A stretch of 64,000 nucleotides of DNA from JBBDKV01 sp040879165 (GTDB lineage Bacteria > Patescibacteriota > Microgenomatia > UBA1400 > PJMF01). A program made the translations under genes and the position numbers. Under the pieces are notes generated by a model, which did not search any database, was not told the origin of the DNA, and saw only the letters and a program-made list of their open reading frames with translations. Every line of letters begins with the position of its first letter. The first letter of the stretch is position 1. The stretch lies in the NCBI GenBank assembly GCA_040879165.1, contig JBBDKV010000013.1:62001-126000 (forward strand), written 5' to 3'. Below are positions 48,871 through 57,346 of this stretch, in pieces.

Positions 48871-51366
48871 ATGCTTGCTATGAAAAAAAAGACTCAAAAA
48901 CACTCAAAGCGTAAACCGTCAAAATCATCGAAAATTATCGCAATGAGCTTGCTTGGTTCGAGTCAATCTCAAAAAACAGCTCAGCAGATCAAAAAACAAT
49001 GGAAAAAACTGCCAACTTTTTCCATACCCAAAGCACTGATTAAGTCCTTGAGCAAGATGTTGAAATTCTTTGGGATGCTACTCCTCCTCCCTTTTAAAAA
49101 TCCCATTGCTCGCTACGGACTATTGATTGTCATCGCACTGAGCCTCTTTGGAATCAGTCGAATGTTACAAGATTTACCCTCTCCCAGAAATCTAACAAGT
49201 CGTGACAACTTTGCAGTCAGTACACAAATTTTTGATCGAAATGGTCAGTTGTTGTACGAAATTTACGCTGATGAAAACCGCATTCCTATCAAGCTTGCAG
49301 ATCTGCCGCCGCACGTTGGTCAAGCGGCAATTGCCATTGAAGACCAGCATTTTTATAGCCACCATGGGTTTGACATTCGCGGCATCATTCGCGCTTCGTA
49401 TCGCAACCTTCAAGGACAGCGCCTAGAAGGCGGTTCCACCATCACGCAACAATTAGTCAAAAATGCCTTGCTCTCTAGTGAGCGGTCATGGCAACGAAAA
49501 ATAAAAGAAGCTGTTCTCTCAGTATTTACTGAGCTGCTGTACACAAAAGAAGAGATTTTAGAAATGTACTTAAACTACATTTCCTACGGTGGTACTGCCG
49601 TGGGTATTGAGTCCGCAGCACAATTGTATTTTGATAAACACGCCAAAGACCTAACCGTTGCTGAAGCAGCTCTGCTTGCCGGTTTGCCTCAGGCGCCAAC
49701 ACGCTATTCACCATTTGGCTCAGATCCAACTCGGTCAAAAAATCGCCAAGAAGACGTTTTAAGAAGAATGCATGAAGATGCTTACATTACCAGTCTGCAA
49801 TATGAAACTTCTGTCTCTGACCCCCTCACTTTCGCTTTGTCACGGCAGGACATTGAAGCTCCACACTTTGTGTTTTTTGTCAGAGATCTATTATATGAAG
49901 AATATGGCACGGAGACTGTGGAGCGCGGAGGATTGCGAGTGACCACCACGCTTGATCTCGACCTGCAAAAAGCTGCTCAAGCCTCCGTTGCAGCTGAAGT
50001 AGCGTCTTTACAAAATATGTCTGTTACTAATGGTGCTTCACTCGTAGTAGCACCGAATACTGGAGAAATTTTGGCCATGGTTGGCTCTAAAGATTACTTT
50101 GCAACTGAATCTGATGGACAAGTTAACGTCACCCTGGCCAGCCGACAACCAGGAAGTTCAATAAAGCCGTTAATGTACGCAACAGCATTTCAGGAAAAAG
50201 TACTGAACCCAGGCACGATGTTACTTGATGTACCAACCTGTTTTACTTCTCAAGGTCAGCAACCGTATTGTCCACGCAATTATGATGGAACGTTTCGCGG
50301 CCCAGTCACTGTGCGCAATTCGCTCGGTAGCTCTCTCAACATTCCTGCAGTAAAAGGGTTGCGGGCGCTGGGTCTCCCCAACTTTATTAATCAAGCATCC
50401 GCTATGGGTATAACCAGCTGGCAAGACCCCTCACGGTACGGTTTGTCGCTCACGCTTGGAGGTGGAGAAGTGCGGATGATAGATATGGCACAAGCATTTG
50501 GCGTCTTAGCCAACCAAGGAGTCCAAGTTCCCTTATCTCCGTTTCTCAAAGTTGAAGACTATCGCGGTGAAGTCTTGTTCGAACTAAATCCAGAGGAACG
50601 ACTTGCAGACTTAGAGTACTTGGCAGAATATGATGACCAACAACAAGGTGATTTAGTTCGCGTAATGGATAGTGCTCCTGCATATATGACGAGTCACATC
50701 ATGCAAGATAATCAGGCCAGGATAGCTGCCTTCGGCCCCAATTCCTCACTCGTCATTCCCAATCAAGTTGTCAGTGCCAAAACAGGCACCACCAATGATC
50801 TACGCGATAACTGGACGATTGGTTTTACCCCTGAATTTCTAGTCATAACCTGGGTTGGCAACAACGACAACTCGCCCATGAACCGCCGTTTAGTTTCTGG
50901 GGTTACTGGTGCAGCGCCCATTTTCAATGACATTATGAGTTTTATCTTGCAAGATCGCCCTTCAATCTGGCAAGAAAAACCAACAGATGTCCTATCAGAA
51001 AACGTCTGCCCCCACGGTATGCCACCGCAGGAAGGAGAGAGCTGTCGACTATCTGGTCCAGAGCTGTATTGGACTGCTAGCCAACCATCAGCTTCCAGAG
51101 AAACAAGAACCAATATTTGGATTGATCCTACTACTGGTTTGCCCCCTCCATATGGTGAACAAGTAGAAGGTTTAGTTTTGGAAGAAAGAACCATTATGCA
51201 AGATCCAGTTACTGATATGTACTGCGTAGATTGCAATCGCCCGGTGGATGAAGAAGGACGGGTGCAACGAGAACGGCACACCGTGAGCGAAGAATACTCA
51301 AGTGAAGATCAAAATGACTGGGGAGAATGGGGAAACTGGGATGAATCTTGGGAAACGAACGAATAA
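48871..51366 (+). CDS. Class A penicillin-binding protein
   Basis: The 831-residue protein has a basic cytoplasmic start, a membrane helix near residue 95, a transglycosylase domain (AIAIEDQHFYSHHGFDIRGI, GGSTITQQLVKN) and a transpeptidase domain with S429-S-I-K, SLN in SSLNIPAVK and K637-T-G. It polymerises and cross-links peptidoglycan outside the membrane. The C-terminus has about 150 residues with paired cysteines (CVDCNRP) and a Trp/Glu/Ser-rich end. An ATG three codons later is an alternative start. Confidence 0.95.
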   Translation: MLAMKKKTQKHSKRKPSKSSKIIAMSLLGSSQSQKTAQQIKKQWKKLPTFSIPKALIKSLSKMLKFFGMLLLLPFKNPIARYGLLIVIALSLFGISRMLQDLPSPRNLTSRDNFAVSTQIFDRNGQLLYEIYADENRIPIKLADLPPHVGQAAIAIEDQHFYSHHGFDIRGIIRASYRNLQGQRLEGGSTITQQLVKNALLSSERSWQRKIKEAVLSVFTELLYTKEEILEMYLNYISYGGTAVGIESAAQLYFDKHAKDLTVAEAALLAGLPQAPTRYSPFGSDPTRSKNRQEDVLRRMHEDAYITSLQYETSVSDPLTFALSRQDIEAPHFVFFVRDLLYEEYGTETVERGGLRVTTTLDLDLQKAAQASVAAEVASLQNMSVTNGASLVVAPNTGEILAMVGSKDYFATESDGQVNVTLASRQPGSSIKPLMYATAFQEKVLNPGTMLLDVPTCFTSQGQQPYCPRNYDGTFRGPVTVRNSLGSSLNIPAVKGLRALGLPNFINQASAMGITSWQDPSRYGLSLTLGGGEVRMIDMAQAFGVLANQGVQVPLSPFLKVEDYRGEVLFELNPEERLADLEYLAEYDDQQQGDLVRVMDSAPAYMTSHIMQDNQARIAAFGPNSSLVIPNQVVSAKTGTTNDLRDNWTIGFTPEFLVITWVGNNDNSPMNRRLVSGVTGAAPIFNDIMSFILQDRPSIWQEKPTDVLSENVCPHGMPPQEGESCRLSGPELYWTASQPSASRETRTNIWIDPTTGLPPPYGEQVEGLVLEERTIMQDPVTDMYCVDCNRPVDEEGRVQRERHTVSEEYSSEDQNDWGEWGNWDESWETNE

Positions 51367-51386
51367 TCGACTAACTACGACACATC

Positions 51387-52661
51387 ATGAATGTATTGAG
51401 GAAAGCTTTCTATAATCGACCAACCTCCCGAAGTCCTCAAAAGACTTCTTCTCTACCGTGGTATGAACGCAGTAAGTTGATAATTAAGCTCATTTTACTC
51501 GGCGTCATTGGCTTTTCTTCTGCTTTGGCTGTCAGCTTGTGGGTGCTCTGGGAAGAACCCATTCGCTCTCCAATTTCGTCTCTAACCGTATTTCGATTTT
51601 TACAAGAATCACGCCTACCAACCAGACCAAACAAAGTCGTCTATGGCTTTTTACCGTACTGGAATATGTGCGAGGTGCAACTACAACCCGAGTTAACACA
51701 TCTTTCCTATTTTTCTCTTACTATCGCAGGGGATGGCAGCATCATCACCAGGGAAAATGATTACCAGGAGCCCGGATACAACAATCTCCAATCTGAACGT
51801 TTTTTTGAATTGAGCACCGAGATGCTGGAGAACCAAGGTGGTGTAGAATTAGTGCTGACTCAATTTAATAATACTGATATAGCAAGTTTTTTGAGAAACC
51901 CTCAGGCGCATCAACAGTTAATCGATTCGCTTGATGGAGTAATTCTGGCGTATCCAATTACCGGAATCAACATCGATATCGAACCCAGTGGCTCAGGTAG
52001 TGCTCGACTACGCGATGATCTGACAACTTTTGTTACCACTTTGCGAACACACTTGGACACTCGATATGATTCGGTACAACTTTCCATAGATGTCTACGCT
52101 AGTGCTTCAAATAACCAGCAAATCTGGGATATTCCAGCGCTAGCGCAACAAGTCGATTACATGGTAGTTATGGCATACGATTTTCACCGACGTACCAGCA
52201 CTCAGGCTGGTCCAGTCGCCCCACTCTTTGGTGGCAATGATTTGTGGGACAGCGATATCAACCAGCATCTTCAAGAATTTATCAAATTTGTTCCTTCAGA
52301 AAAAATCTTGCTCGGTGTTCCCTTTTATGGATATGGGTGGCAAACTACTTCGCGTGACGCACAATCGCACACTTTTCCAAACACTGGCTCTACGGCAAGT
52401 ATTTCTCGAGTAGAAAGCATACGCGATCGTAGTGAGGAACTGCAAGTTCAAGAACATTGGAGTGAAGAAGCATTATCACCATACATTTCGTATATTGAAG
52501 ATGATGAGATTTATGTCATATACTATGAGAACTCAAGGTCAATTTCTTACAAACTGGATTACGTCAATCAATTAGACCTTGGAGGTGTGGCTATTTGGGC
52601 ACTGGGCTACGAAGGCGATTCAAGAGAATTATGGGATGTAGTTGCCAGAAAAATTCAATAG
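51387..52661 (+). CDS. Membrane-anchored GH18-like hydrolase (YaaH/SpoIVH-like)
   Basis: The 424-residue protein has one membrane helix (31-53) and a TIM barrel beginning KVVYGFLPYWN. The catalytic strand is ITGINIDIEPSGSG with Asp197 and Glu199; the first two Asp of DxxDxDxE are replaced, as in spore peptidoglycan hydrolases. VDYMVVMAYDFHRR and GGVAIWALGYEGDS complete the fold. Placed between two PBPs, 20 bases after the first, it probably trims peptidoglycan or another N-acetylglucosamine polymer. Confidence 0.82.
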   Translation: MNVLRKAFYNRPTSRSPQKTSSLPWYERSKLIIKLILLGVIGFSSALAVSLWVLWEEPIRSPISSLTVFRFLQESRLPTRPNKVVYGFLPYWNMCEVQLQPELTHLSYFSLTIAGDGSIITRENDYQEPGYNNLQSERFFELSTEMLENQGGVELVLTQFNNTDIASFLRNPQAHQQLIDSLDGVILAYPITGINIDIEPSGSGSARLRDDLTTFVTTLRTHLDTRYDSVQLSIDVYASASNNQQIWDIPALAQQVDYMVVMAYDFHRRTSTQAGPVAPLFGGNDLWDSDINQHLQEFIKFVPSEKILLGVPFYGYGWQTTSRDAQSHTFPNTGSTASISRVESIRDRSEELQVQEHWSEEALSPYISYIEDDEIYVIYYENSRSISYKLDYVNQLDLGGVAIWALGYEGDSRELWDVVARKIQ

Positions 52662-52732
52662 AAATTTATTCTTCCAAAGAGGGAGTGAATTTAACACATA
52701 GGTATATAACTTAAAAAATAGGACAAATGTTA

Positions 52733-52761
52733 TTGTATTAGTTAATTAGCCATGGTATTAT
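52733..52761 (+). promoter_or_regulatory. Promoter of the second PBP gene
   Basis: TTGTAT, 17 bases, TATTAT with an upstream TGG. The -10 ends 7 bases before the ATG at 52769, so transcription should start at or next to the A of the ATG. Confidence 0.6.
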
Positions 52762-52768
52762 CCGCCCT

Positions 52769-55366
52769 ATGGCCGGAAGAAAACCCGTAACAAGCAGATC
52801 AAAGAATATTAAATCTTATCGATCGCATTTACTACAGTACGCGCTCAAGCAAAAAAAAACCTTTCAACAATACTCTTACAACAAACCGTTTACATTTTTT
52901 ATTCGATTTAAGCAGGGAAATATTTTTTCTAAAGATCGCTACTGGCTCACAAAAGCAGATCAGTTTTTACAAAACATCTTTTTCCTCTTCACCGCGCTAA
53001 CGCTTGAATTTTTTCATGCAATTGGCCACAACACCCTACTGCTGTTTAGAAAAAGCTGGAAACTGTACAAACGTAGTTGTTCAAAAAAAATCCAGTGGCG
53101 GACAGCGTTTTCTTCGATCAGTCATACGTTGAAGCAGCACTCTAACTCGGTGCGATCTGTCGCGTTGCACCCATTTGTTTCTGGGCAACGAATAGTAGCG
53201 CGCTGGAATAGAAAAAAAAGTTGGTCATTTAAGCGTAAGCTGCGCAAGTCTTTTGTCACTGCAACTCAAACCCCAGAGAAAAAATCTTTTTCGAGTACAT
53301 TCGCACAAGTACTAGTAGCTCCGTTCAAACCGTTCTACCTCACCGTCCAACTCTTTCCATTGCAAACAATCATCGCGCTGGTTCTGAGTACAGCTATTAT
53401 CAGTAGCAGCTACTGGGTTCATACTTTTATCTTTGAAGATTTGCCCAAACCCGAACTTCTGACACAACAAGAACCTGAGATCACCACAGTTATTACCGAT
53501 CGAGATGGTGAAATCCTGTATCAACTGTATAAAGACGAAAATCGCACCATTATTCCTTTATCTGAAGTATCTCCTAATTTGGTGTACGCCACCATTGCTA
53601 TTGAAGATAAAGATTTCTACCTTCATCAGGGATTTTCACTGCGCGGCATTACTCGGGCAATCTGGTCTAATTACCACAATGAGTCAATTCAAGGTGGTTC
53701 CACCATTACTCAACAGCTCGTTAAAAATCGCTTGCTAACCACCGAGCGCACCTTTCAACGGAAGTTTCGAGAAATTATTCTCGCCGTAATGGCAGAGCGC
53801 GTCTATGAAAAAGAAGAAATTTTAGAAATGTATTTTAATCAAATTGCTTACGGCGGAGCAACATATGGTGCAGAAGCAGCTGCACAGCGGTATTTCGGTA
53901 AATCAGCAAGTGAGCTCAATTTACCTGAGGCAGCGTTGCTTGCTGGATTGCCAGCCGCTCCCAGCGCTTACTCTCCATTTGGAGCCTATCCAGAAACGGC
54001 AAAACTGAGACAGATGCAGGTGCTCAATCGTATGGCAGAAGATGGCTATATTTCTCAAGAAATTGCAGACCAAGCCGCGCGAGTTGAACTGGCATATGAA
54101 GAAGACGTCATCAATATTCAAGCACCCCACTTCGTAATGTACGTGCGCCAATACCTGGCTGACCAATTTGGTGAAGAAATGCTCCACAAGGGAGGATTAG
54201 TAATTCGCACCAGCCTAGACCTTTCACTCCACAACAAAGCTCAGGAGCTGGTGACAAATGAGGTGCAATCGTTAGCACATTTGCGAGTGCAAAATGGCGC
54301 AACCTTGGTTACCAACCCCAAAACTGGCGAAATTCTTTCAATGGTCGGCAGTACAAATTATTTTGATTTTGAAAATGATGGTCAAGTTAACCTCACCATG
54401 AGACCAAGACAGCCTGGAAGCTCCATTAAACCGCTTACCTACGCCCTTGCACTTGAACGCGGTATGTCACCAAATTCGATCATTCAAGACCAACCAACCA
54501 CCTTTGACATTGCTGGCACAAGACCGTATAGCCCCAGAAATTACGATGGAAAGTATCGTGGCAATGTTACGCTCAAAGAGGCATTGGCTTCTTCGTACAA
54601 TATTCCTGCTGTAAAACTACTCAATCAAATTGGTGTTGGGGCCCTCATTGATAAAGCGGAAGCTATGGGAATTACAACCTGGGGAGAACGGACTCGCTTT
54701 GGTTTGTCGCTCACCCTTGGTGGAGGCGAAGTCCTAATGACCGATATGGCCAAACTCTATGGCGTTTTTGCCAATCAAGGCTATGCGGTAAACTTGCAAC
54801 CAATTTTGGAAATCAGAACCTACAAAGGAGAACTTGTATTTGAAAATTCGTGCGCACTGACTGGTATGAACTGTGACCGCCGCAAAGTGCTCAATGAAGC
54901 CGTCGCGTATCAAATCAGCAACATGCTTTCTGACAATAACGCCCGCGCTCCAGCATTCGGACCTCAATCCACACTCTTTATCCCTGATCAAGAAGTAGCT
55001 GTTAAAACGGGCACTACCAATAATCTGCGAGATAACTGGACTATTGGGTACACATCTGATCGAGTTGTAGCCACCTGGGTGGGCAATAATGATAATCAGC
55101 CGATGAGCTACGTCGCCTCAGGAGTCACTGGCGCTTCGCCAATCTGGAACTCAGTGGTGCGACTCGTGCTGGATACCGAACAGCCACATCGCTTCGCAAT
55201 GCCACAAAACCTTATCAAAGTAGCCATCTGCGCCAGTACAGGCACACTGCCCTGCTCGGGCTGCTCGCGCGTTGTCGAGGAATATTTTGTTCCTGGTACT
55301 GAGCCTACTGTCGCCTGTAATATTGCGGCTCCAGTCAGTATGCCTTCTCCCGTCCGAGAAGACTGA
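52769..55366 (+). CDS. Class A penicillin-binding protein
   Basis: This 865-residue protein has about 200 very basic residues before the membrane helix (IIALVLSTAIISSSYWVHTF), then the transglycosylase (AIEDKDFYLHQGFSLRGI) and transpeptidase domains with S551-S-I-K, SYN in SSYNIPAVK and K746-T-G. It is a clear paralogue of the PBP at 48871, with a different cytoplasmic extension and a shorter Cys-containing tail (CASTGTLPCSGCSR). The long basic cytoplasmic part is unusual and might bind nucleic acid or a partner. Confidence 0.95.
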   Translation: MAGRKPVTSRSKNIKSYRSHLLQYALKQKKTFQQYSYNKPFTFFIRFKQGNIFSKDRYWLTKADQFLQNIFFLFTALTLEFFHAIGHNTLLLFRKSWKLYKRSCSKKIQWRTAFSSISHTLKQHSNSVRSVALHPFVSGQRIVARWNRKKSWSFKRKLRKSFVTATQTPEKKSFSSTFAQVLVAPFKPFYLTVQLFPLQTIIALVLSTAIISSSYWVHTFIFEDLPKPELLTQQEPEITTVITDRDGEILYQLYKDENRTIIPLSEVSPNLVYATIAIEDKDFYLHQGFSLRGITRAIWSNYHNESIQGGSTITQQLVKNRLLTTERTFQRKFREIILAVMAERVYEKEEILEMYFNQIAYGGATYGAEAAAQRYFGKSASELNLPEAALLAGLPAAPSAYSPFGAYPETAKLRQMQVLNRMAEDGYISQEIADQAARVELAYEEDVINIQAPHFVMYVRQYLADQFGEEMLHKGGLVIRTSLDLSLHNKAQELVTNEVQSLAHLRVQNGATLVTNPKTGEILSMVGSTNYFDFENDGQVNLTMRPRQPGSSIKPLTYALALERGMSPNSIIQDQPTTFDIAGTRPYSPRNYDGKYRGNVTLKEALASSYNIPAVKLLNQIGVGALIDKAEAMGITTWGERTRFGLSLTLGGGEVLMTDMAKLYGVFANQGYAVNLQPILEIRTYKGELVFENSCALTGMNCDRRKVLNEAVAYQISNMLSDNNARAPAFGPQSTLFIPDQEVAVKTGTTNNLRDNWTIGYTSDRVVATWVGNNDNQPMSYVASGVTGASPIWNSVVRLVLDTEQPHRFAMPQNLIKVAICASTGTLPCSGCSRVVEEYFVPGTEPTVACNIAAPVSMPSPVRED

Positions 55367-55377
55367 CAATTGCTGCA

Positions 55378-55593
55378 TTACGCTAGCATCCACAATACAT
55401 ACGCGGTGATAACAGTCAGTAGTAATACAGTGGGCGCAACCATTCGTTCAAGCAACTGCTGGCGTTTTTTCGCCGCATCTTTTTTCCGTTTTTCGATGCC
55501 CTTGCGCTCTTTCTGAGCTTGACGCGCCTCGATAGTGTCGGTTAGCTCTCTGAGAGAGTTGGCTGAGTCTTCAGATGATTGGTGCGTGCTCAT
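55378..55593 (-). CDS. Small tail-anchored membrane protein
   Basis: The 71-residue protein has a charged helix (TIEARQAQKERKGIEKRKKD) that looks like a coiled coil, and a C-terminal membrane helix (VAPTVLLLTVITAYVLWMLA). It begins 6 bases after the cmk stop and is probably translated with it. No family is recognised. Confidence 0.55.
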   Translation of the reverse strand: MSTHQSSEDSANSLRELTDTIEARQAQKERKGIEKRKKDAAKKRQQLLERMVAPTVLLLTVITAYVLWMLA

Positions 55594-55599
55594 GATGCT

Positions 55600-56310
55600 T
55601 TAGCTTTTTTTACTCGACTCAAGAAGAACTTGCACTTTTGCCACGATCATTTCCACAACTCGCTCAATAGATAAATCACTCGTGTCGATGACCCAGGCTT
55701 CAGGAACAATTTTAAGGGGATCTGTCTTACGGTTCGTGTCGAGCTCATCTCGCTCCAATAAATCTTTGTAAACCTGAGCAAATTCAACGTCAGTACCTTT
55801 AGTAAGCAACTGCATATGACGACGCTTTGCACGTACTGTGTCACTGGCTGTCAAATAAATTTTTAACTGGGCGTCAGGCAATACTGCATACGTTGTGTCT
55901 CTGCCCTCCATGACAATGTTTTGATTTTTGGCAATATTTTGCTGCTTGGCGACCAGTGCCTTACGAACCAAAGGATGTACCGCAACCTTTGACGCCCCTC
56001 TGCCAATTTCTTCAGTTCTGATCTGCCATGAAACATCTTCACCATTTACCTTGACCGTCGTCAGACGACCGTCACGCTCATCACCCTTTGGGTTATACAT
56101 CTCAATGTTTGTTTTTTCGATTAACGCACTAACAGCAGCTTCATCTGTAAGATCAATGTCGGCGTGTATCGACATCCAGGCCGTAACCCGATACATCGCA
56201 CCAGTATCCACGTACAAAAAAGCAAGACGATCTGCCACTAGTCGAGAAACAGTACCCTTACCAGCGGCAACTGGCCCATCAATAGCAATGTGAAAGGGTT
56301 GGTTTGTCAT
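55600..56310 (-). CDS. cmk: Cytidylate kinase
   Basis: The 236-residue protein has IAIDGPVAAGKGTVSRLVAD (P-loop), LYVDTGAMYRVTAW, the NMP-binding insert and EGRDTTYAVLPDAQLKIYLT with the lid region KRRHMQLLTKG. It phosphorylates CMP and dCMP. The ATG at 56310 was chosen over a TTG three codons earlier. Two TATA-type boxes lie 18 to 35 bases upstream. Confidence 0.95.
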   Translation of the reverse strand: MTNQPFHIAIDGPVAAGKGTVSRLVADRLAFLYVDTGAMYRVTAWMSIHADIDLTDEAAVSALIEKTNIEMYNPKGDERDGRLTTVKVNGEDVSWQIRTEEIGRGASKVAVHPLVRKALVAKQQNIAKNQNIVMEGRDTTYAVLPDAQLKIYLTASDTVRAKRRHMQLLTKGTDVEFAQVYKDLLERDELDTNRKTDPLKIVPEAWVIDTSDLSIERVVEMIVAKVQVLLESSKKS

Positions 56311-56412
56311 ATACGGCAATCAGTCAGGACTATAACGCGATTATAGTAAGAATGCAAACATCAACACTGACCAATGCATACACACAGATACAAACAAAGA
56401 AAGCGTCAATCG

Positions 56413-56706
56413 TTATTTTTTACTCGAGCGAGCAGTTTTCTTTTTAGCTGAGGTCTTCTTTTTGGAAGATTTGGCTGCTGACTTACTTGCGGGCTTTGCT
56501 GCTGCTTTAGCCTTAGCGCGGTTAGCTTTTTGTTCTTCCAACGTCCATTCTTCTCGATCAGAAATAAGCAGACCACCGAGTCCAACAATAATTAACAATA
56601 ATGGCCATAAATTCCAGAAGTCACGAGGCAGCAAGCCTATATTAACTCCGAGAAATAAGAATCCCATTACTACAAGTGCGGCAGGCCAAAAAACACGTTT
56701 CGGCAT
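56413..56706 (-). CDS. DUF5668-like membrane protein with a Lys/Ala-rich tail
   Basis: In this 97-residue protein two membrane helices (VFWPAALVVMGFLFLGVNIG and WPLLLIIVGLGGLLI) form a LiaI/DUF5668-like unit. The last 50 residues are Lys, Ala and Ser repeats (AKSSKKKTSAKKKTARSSKK at the end) like histone H1 tails. AAGGAG, 7 bases before the ATG at 56706, fixes the start and excludes the upstream frame. The basic tail faces the cytoplasm and could hold DNA or RNA at the membrane; that is inference. Confidence 0.65.
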   Translation of the reverse strand: MPKRVFWPAALVVMGFLFLGVNIGLLPRDFWNLWPLLLIIVGLGGLLISDREEWTLEEQKANRAKAKAAAKPASKSAAKSSKKKTSAKKKTARSSKK

Positions 56707-56851
56707 AAATAACTCCTTTTTGAATTGCTGAAAGGTACTATGTCCATTAAAGCAAAGAATAGGACATAAAGTCGAGGGGGAATTTGTGCAACAATCTAGA
56801 ACAATGTGCCAAGTTTCAGTTGATTGATGCAAAACAGCTCGGTCAGTGAAT

Positions 56852-57298
56852 TTAGTATACCGATCGCTTGAACTGCTTCTGAAGTTCTCGCTTTTGATCT
56901 CTTTCTTTCAATTTTCGACGCTTATCATGTGATTTTAGACCTCTGCCAATACCAATTGTCAATTTAATGCGATTAGACACCAACTTAAAATTAAGCGCTA
57001 CTAAACTACGCTTTTTCTGAGTACTCCAGGTTTCCAAATCTTGAATTTCACTTTTCTTAAGTAATAATTTCCGGGTTCTCTTTGGTTCATAGTCTGGATT
57101 ATTGGCAAATTGATACGGTGTAATTTGAGCATTGAGCAAAATTGCCTCACCCCCAACAATACGTACGTAACTACCCACTAAACTAGCCCTACCCAGTCGG
57201 AGACTTTTGGTTTCCTGACCAGATAGCACAACGCCAGCAGTATATTTCTGCTCGATATCGTATTCGTGACGAGCATGACGATTTTGTACAAGAATCAT
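56852..57298 (-). CDS. smpB: SsrA-binding protein SmpB
   Basis: The 148-residue protein has NRHARHEYDIEQKYTAGVVL, then GQETKSLRLGRASL, VGSYVRIVGGEAILLNAQIT and the C-terminal basic tail (KSHDKRRKLKERDQKRELQK) that enters the mRNA channel. It delivers tmRNA to stalled ribosomes. The ATG at 57298 is preceded by an extended -10 at 7 bases. The tmRNA gene is not in the window. Confidence 0.96.
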   Translation of the reverse strand: MILVQNRHARHEYDIEQKYTAGVVLSGQETKSLRLGRASLVGSYVRIVGGEAILLNAQITPYQFANNPDYEPKRTRKLLLKKSEIQDLETWSTQKKRSLVALNFKLVSNRIKLTIGIGRGLKSHDKRRKLKERDQKRELQKQFKRSVY

Positions 57299-57305
57299 AA
57301 ACCAT

Positions 57306-57314
57306 AGTATACCA
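57306..57314 (-). promoter_or_regulatory. smpB promoter, extended -10 (TGGTATACT)
   Basis: TGGTATACT on the minus strand ends 7 bases before the smpB ATG, predicting transcription from the start codon itself. Confidence 0.6.
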
Positions 57315-57346
57315 GGCTTGACCAAAAACCAGATTGCTACTTGTCG

